A stretch of 7,314 bases of DNA. Origin: CAZVWH01 sp964631175 (GTDB lineage Bacteria; Planctomycetota; Phycisphaerae; Sedimentisphaerales; Anaerobacaceae). How positions within the stretch are numbered: the stretch's first letter is position 1; every line of letters begins with the position of its first letter. Below, piece by piece: positions 5,777 through 7,314 of this stretch. The stretch is taken from NCBI GenBank assembly GCA_964631175.1, contig CAZVWH010000126.1, forward strand, positions 1 to 7,314, given 5' to 3'. A program made the translations under genes and the position numbers. The notes under the pieces were generated by a model. The model was given only the letters and a program-made list of their open reading frames with translations. It had not been told where the DNA came from and did not search any database.

Positions 5777-5805
5777 TTGACGGTCAACAAGCACTTTGGT
5801 AGCAT
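5777..5805 (+). promoter_or_regulatory. Promoter of the cold-shock gene
   Basis: A -35 box TTGACG (5777-5782) is followed after 17 bases by TAGCAT (5800-5805), a 4-of-6 match to the -10 consensus. Transcription would begin near 5812, leaving a leader of nearly 100 bases before the GTG start. The -35 box lies within a perfect 11-bp palindrome, TTGAC-G-GTCAA (5777-5787), a possible operator. Confidence 0.5.
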
Positions 5806-5820
5806 TTTTAATGAATTTTG

Positions 5821-5870
5821 AGGCGTTTATTTTTGCCCCTCAGAAGTATACGCCTAATAAAAGCTGAGGG
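5821..5870 (+). promoter_or_regulatory. Structured csp leader: candidate pseudoknot
   Basis: Two pairings interlock in the leader: AGGCGT (5821-5826) with ACGCCT (5850-5855), and CCCTCAG (5837-5843) with CTGAGGG (5864-5870). The order is A-B-A'-B', which is the topology of an H-type pseudoknot with connecting stretches of 10, 6 and 8 bases. Leaders of cold-shock genes are known to change structure with temperature (E. coli cspA). A further small hairpin, AGGC-TTGTGG-GCCT (5883-5896), abuts the ribosome site. The structure is read by eye and has not been folded. Confidence 0.4.
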
Positions 5871-5908
5871 AGTATTTATTGAAGGCTTGTGGGCCTAAGG
5901 AGTACATT

Positions 5909-6112
5909 GTGGCTAAAGGTAAAGTTAAATGGTTTGATGAGAGGAAGGGCTTTGGTTTCATCATTCCTGACGAGGGTGGTGAGGATTTGTTTGTACATCA
6001 CTCGAATATTGTGGCGCAGGGATTCCGGTCTCTTGCTGAAGGCCAGGAAGTAGAATACGAGGTCGGAGAAGGCCGAAAAGGTCCCCAAGCTACTGATGTT
6101 CGTCCATGCTGA
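5909..6112 (+). CDS. Cold-shock domain protein (CspA family)
   Basis: A 67-residue single cold-shock domain, the usual length of the family. These small cytoplasmic beta-barrel proteins bind single-stranded RNA or DNA and act as RNA chaperones or transcription antiterminators. The opening AKGKVKWFDERKGFGFI is canonical: RNP1 is KGFGFI (13-18) and RNP2 is LFVHH (27-31) followed by SNI. The start is GTG at 5909, placed six bases after a strong AAGGAG (5897-5902). An in-frame TTG at 5879 would add ten residues that do not belong to the domain and has no ribosome site. The gene is monocistronic: its own promoter and structured leader lie upstream and an intrinsic terminator follows 29 bases after the stop codon. 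Whether it is cold-induced or constitutive cannot be told from the sequence. Confidence 0.95.
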   Translation: MAKGKVKWFDERKGFGFIIPDEGGEDLFVHHSNIVAQGFRSLAEGQEVEYEVGEGRKGPQATDVRPC

Positions 6113-6141
6113 GAATAGCACGTTGTCAGAATGGTTAAACC

Positions 6142-6171
6142 AAAAGTCTCGTTGAAAAGCGAGACTTTTTT
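6142..6171 (+). terminator. Intrinsic terminator of csp
   Basis: AAAAGTCTCG (6142-6151) pairs perfectly with CGAGACTTTT (6160-6169) around an 8-base loop, and the 3' strand runs into six T residues (6166-6171). It sits just after the csp stop codon. Confidence 0.88.
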
Positions 6172-6192
6172 ACAATCATCGATTTTCGATTC

Positions 6193-6222
6193 TTGACAAT
6201 CAACTCCCGTTGTTGGTAAGAA
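6193..6222 (+). promoter_or_regulatory. Weak candidate promoter for the lipoprotein gene
   Basis: A perfect -35 box TTGACA (6193-6198) lies just after the csp terminator. The best -10 at an 18-base spacing is TAAGAA (6217-6222), only 3 of 6. If it is real, the transcript would carry a leader of about 200 bases, including a GGGGTA-GCGGTACT-TACCCC hairpin at 6360-6379. Confidence 0.25.
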
Positions 6223-6288
6223 TAGGTAGAGTTTCTGCGCGGTTTTTAGCTATGCAGATTTAGTAATAAGGATATTAGGGAGCCTTTT

Positions 6289-6404
6289 ATGAGTGTCATT
6301 ATGTAGTTGGCGGAATTGCAGCTTGTTTCGTGTGTATTTTTCTTATCAACTTCTGCATTGGGGTAGCGGTACTTACCCCGACTATTGATATGGACATGGA
6401 TTGA
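6289..6404 (+). pseudogene. Possible broken small membrane-protein gene
   Basis: A ribosome-site-like GGGAG (6278-6282) precedes an ATG at 6289 by six bases, but that frame stops after five codons at 6304-6306. One frame over (codons from 6291), the sequence is open to a TGA at 6402-6404 and reads as a hydrophobic stretch, YVVGGIAACFVCIFLINF, then CIGVAVLTPTIDMDMD: one membrane span with an acidic tail. This frame has no ATG start. A one-base loss after the ATG would explain both observations; a chance hydrophobic frame would too. It ends 25 bases before the lipoprotein gene, so it would share its transcript. Confidence 0.25.
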
Positions 6405-6429
6405 AATAATTAGCTAAAGGAGAATTGAT

Positions 6430-6831
6430 ATGTGTAAAAGCCACATCATCTTAATTGGATTGCTGATAAGCTCTGTATTACTTATCCCCGGCTGTCTTGC
6501 AGCGGCAGTTGGAGCCGGAGCTGTTGGTAGTGTTGTTTATATCAAAGGTGACCTTGAAGCAGTAGAAGGCAGAGATATAGATACAGTTTATGCTGCTACA
6601 AAAAAAGCGGTCGGGCAGCTTGAATTAAAGGTTACTAAGGATTACAAAGGTTTTAGCTCGGCTGAAATCATTGCTCGTGATGCAGAGGATAGAAAGACTA
6701 CAATAAGACTAAAATCAACATCTGAAGCGACTACAAAGGTATCAATTAGAGTGGGTCTTTTAGGCAACGAATTAAGATCATCTTATATTTACCAGAAGAT
6801 ACATGATAATCTGCAACAAAAGAAATCCTGA
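6430..6831 (+). CDS. Small lipoprotein, DUF3568-like
   Basis: A 133-residue secreted lipoprotein. Residues 1-21 form a short signal peptide with a hydrophobic core (IILIGLLISSVLLI) ending in the lipobox IPG before Cys22, where a lipid would be attached. The mature part begins with a small-residue stretch (AAAVGAGAVGSVVYIKGDLE), followed by a domain with alternating strand and helix character (VYAATKKAVGQLELKV, KTTIRLKSTSEATTKVSIRVG). This order is typical of DUF3568 proteins, whose function is unknown; they sit in the cell envelope and share a general look with DUF799/YajI-type small lipoproteins. The start has a textbook AAGGAG (6417-6422) seven bases upstream. The gene stands alone; a possible terminator lies about 95 bases after the stop codon. 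Lipoprotein call is firm, family assignment from memory. Confidence 0.82.
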   Translation: MCKSHIILIGLLISSVLLIPGCLAAAVGAGAVGSVVYIKGDLEAVEGRDIDTVYAATKKAVGQLELKVTKDYKGFSSAEIIARDAEDRKTTIRLKSTSEATTKVSIRVGLLGNELRSSYIYQKIHDNLQQKKS

Positions 6832-6924
6832 TTTGTTGGTGTTTAAATTTGGTTCTCGAACAAAACCAGCACCCTGCGTTTTAGCACCAATGGCGTGAAC
6901 CTGGTCAGGAGACATAGGATGGTT

Positions 6925-6976
6925 AGCCCTGCCACCCCTGGCTTGAGCGAAGTCGAATGGCTGCGGGCAGGGTTTT
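6925..6976 (+). repeat. Hairpin with an embedded dispersed repeat, possible terminator
   Basis: AGCCCTGCC (6925-6933) pairs with GGCAGGGTT (6966-6974), with one G-T pair, and is followed by two more T residues and then GTTG. The loop holds CTTGAGCGAAGTCGAATGG (6942-6960), a variant of the short dispersed repeat at 4182-4203 on the other strand. It may stop the lipoprotein transcript, but the T-tract is short (four bases). Confidence 0.4.
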
Positions 6977-7113
6977 GTTGCCTGTCGTGCCTGTCAAAGT
7001 TCTTGCGGAAAAATACCAACTTACCAATATAAATCGCTATTTATATAAGCTTAAATTTTATCTTTTCTTTGTCAGATTTCTTGATAAAATTGCTCTGTAG
7101 AAAACGAGGTATT

Positions 7114-7211
7114 TGTCATTTCGAGCGAGCCGAAAGGCGAGTCGAGAAATCTACTATGAGTGCAGATTTCTCCGCTTCGCGATGCTTCGCATTGCTTCGG
7201 TCGAAATGACA
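7114..7211. repeat. 98-bp inverted-repeat element with TGTCATTTCGA ends
   Basis: The ends TGTCATTTCGA (7114-7124) and TCGAAATGACA (7201-7211) are perfect 11-bp inverted copies. A second inner pair, GAGAAATCT (7144-7152) and AGATTTCTC (7164-7172), lets the element fold into a long hairpin. The type is a common dispersed palindrome in repeat-rich genomes. No target duplication is visible next to the ends. It lies in the spacer (6832-7260) before the last gene; in the rest of that spacer I see only the hairpin at 6925-6976 and AT-rich sequence. Confidence 0.7.
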
Positions 7212-7260
7212 GTGAGTCTTTTCTAATGGGCCGTTTGAGATTTGACTAAGAAAAAGAAAA

Positions 7261-7314
7261 ATGACTGATAAGGAATTGCTTGAAATTATCGACCAAGCGG
7301 CCAAAGATGGCCGG
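7261..7314 (+). CDS. Start of a gene, possibly leucine-rich-repeat protein (cut by the window edge)
   Basis: Eighteen codons from an ATG at 7261 run open to the window end, reading MTDKELLEIIDQAAKDGR. This resembles, from memory, the N-terminal helix that precedes the repeats in many bacterial leucine-rich-repeat (including Roco-type) proteins, where such a stretch leads into the first repeat. Too little is present to prove it. The bases before the ATG (AAGAAAAAGAAAA) are purine-rich but not a clear ribosome site. The inverted-repeat element at 7114-7211 lies just upstream. Confidence 0.45.
   Translation, partial: MTDKELLEIIDQAAKDGR

Noticed and set aside
5879..5908. An earlier TTG start for the cold-shock gene
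   Set aside because: It adds ten residues that do not belong to the domain and read through the ribosome site itself; the GTG at 5909 follows AAGGAG at ideal distance.
7116..7304. A 62-residue minus-strand frame
   Set aside because: About half of it is the translation of the inverted-repeat element (DFSTRLSARSK type), a common false gene in such genomes.

Overview
The window reads as chromosomal DNA of a bacterium with moderate GC and many dispersed palindromic repeats. A planctomycete of the Phycisphaerae type is my best guess. The grounds are the DUF3568-like lipoprotein, a gene start resembling planctomycete/environmental leucine-rich-repeat proteins, a HEPN/MNT pair and the very repeat-rich spacers. 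This is an impression without any database search, and other environmental lineages such as Omnitrophota are possible.

Left end (1-727). The first 16 bases are the 5' end of a tRNA gene running leftwards out of the window, with a good sigma70-type promoter at 34-62. Beside it lie two MITE-like elements, one at 75-213 with an exact 8-bp target duplication and one at 236-389, then a cluster of short palindromic repeats of the TGTCATTGCGAG and TGTCATTCC types up to 678. I see no real gene there.

Centre (728-5450), all on the minus strand: priA (replication restart helicase), a HEPN/MNT two-gene cassette with a 4-base overlap, and lhgO (L-2-hydroxyglutarate oxidase). priA is unusual: two dispersed repeats are read in frame as protein, and a near-perfect palindrome encodes part of an expansion between its zinc-binding cysteine pairs. 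The HEPN/MNT cassette is flanked on both sides by hairpins sharing the same core (GGGGCTAAATAT...TAGCCCC), which probably act as terminators of the neighbouring transcripts.

Right part (5451-7314), plus strand: a cold-shock protein gene with a recognisable promoter, a long leader that can form a pseudoknot, a GTG start with a strong ribosome binding site and a clear terminator. Next come a 133-residue lipoprotein of DUF3568 type, preceded by a possible broken small membrane-protein frame, then about 430 bases of repeat-bearing spacer, then the first 18 codons of a gene that resembles leucine-rich-repeat proteins.

The genes do not form one pathway. The window is a housekeeping backbone (tRNA, priA, lhgO, csp) interrupted by a toxin-antitoxin-like cassette and by repeats. 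The most noteworthy signals are the repeat insertions inside priA, the MITE placed just upstream of the tRNA promoter, and the structured csp leader.
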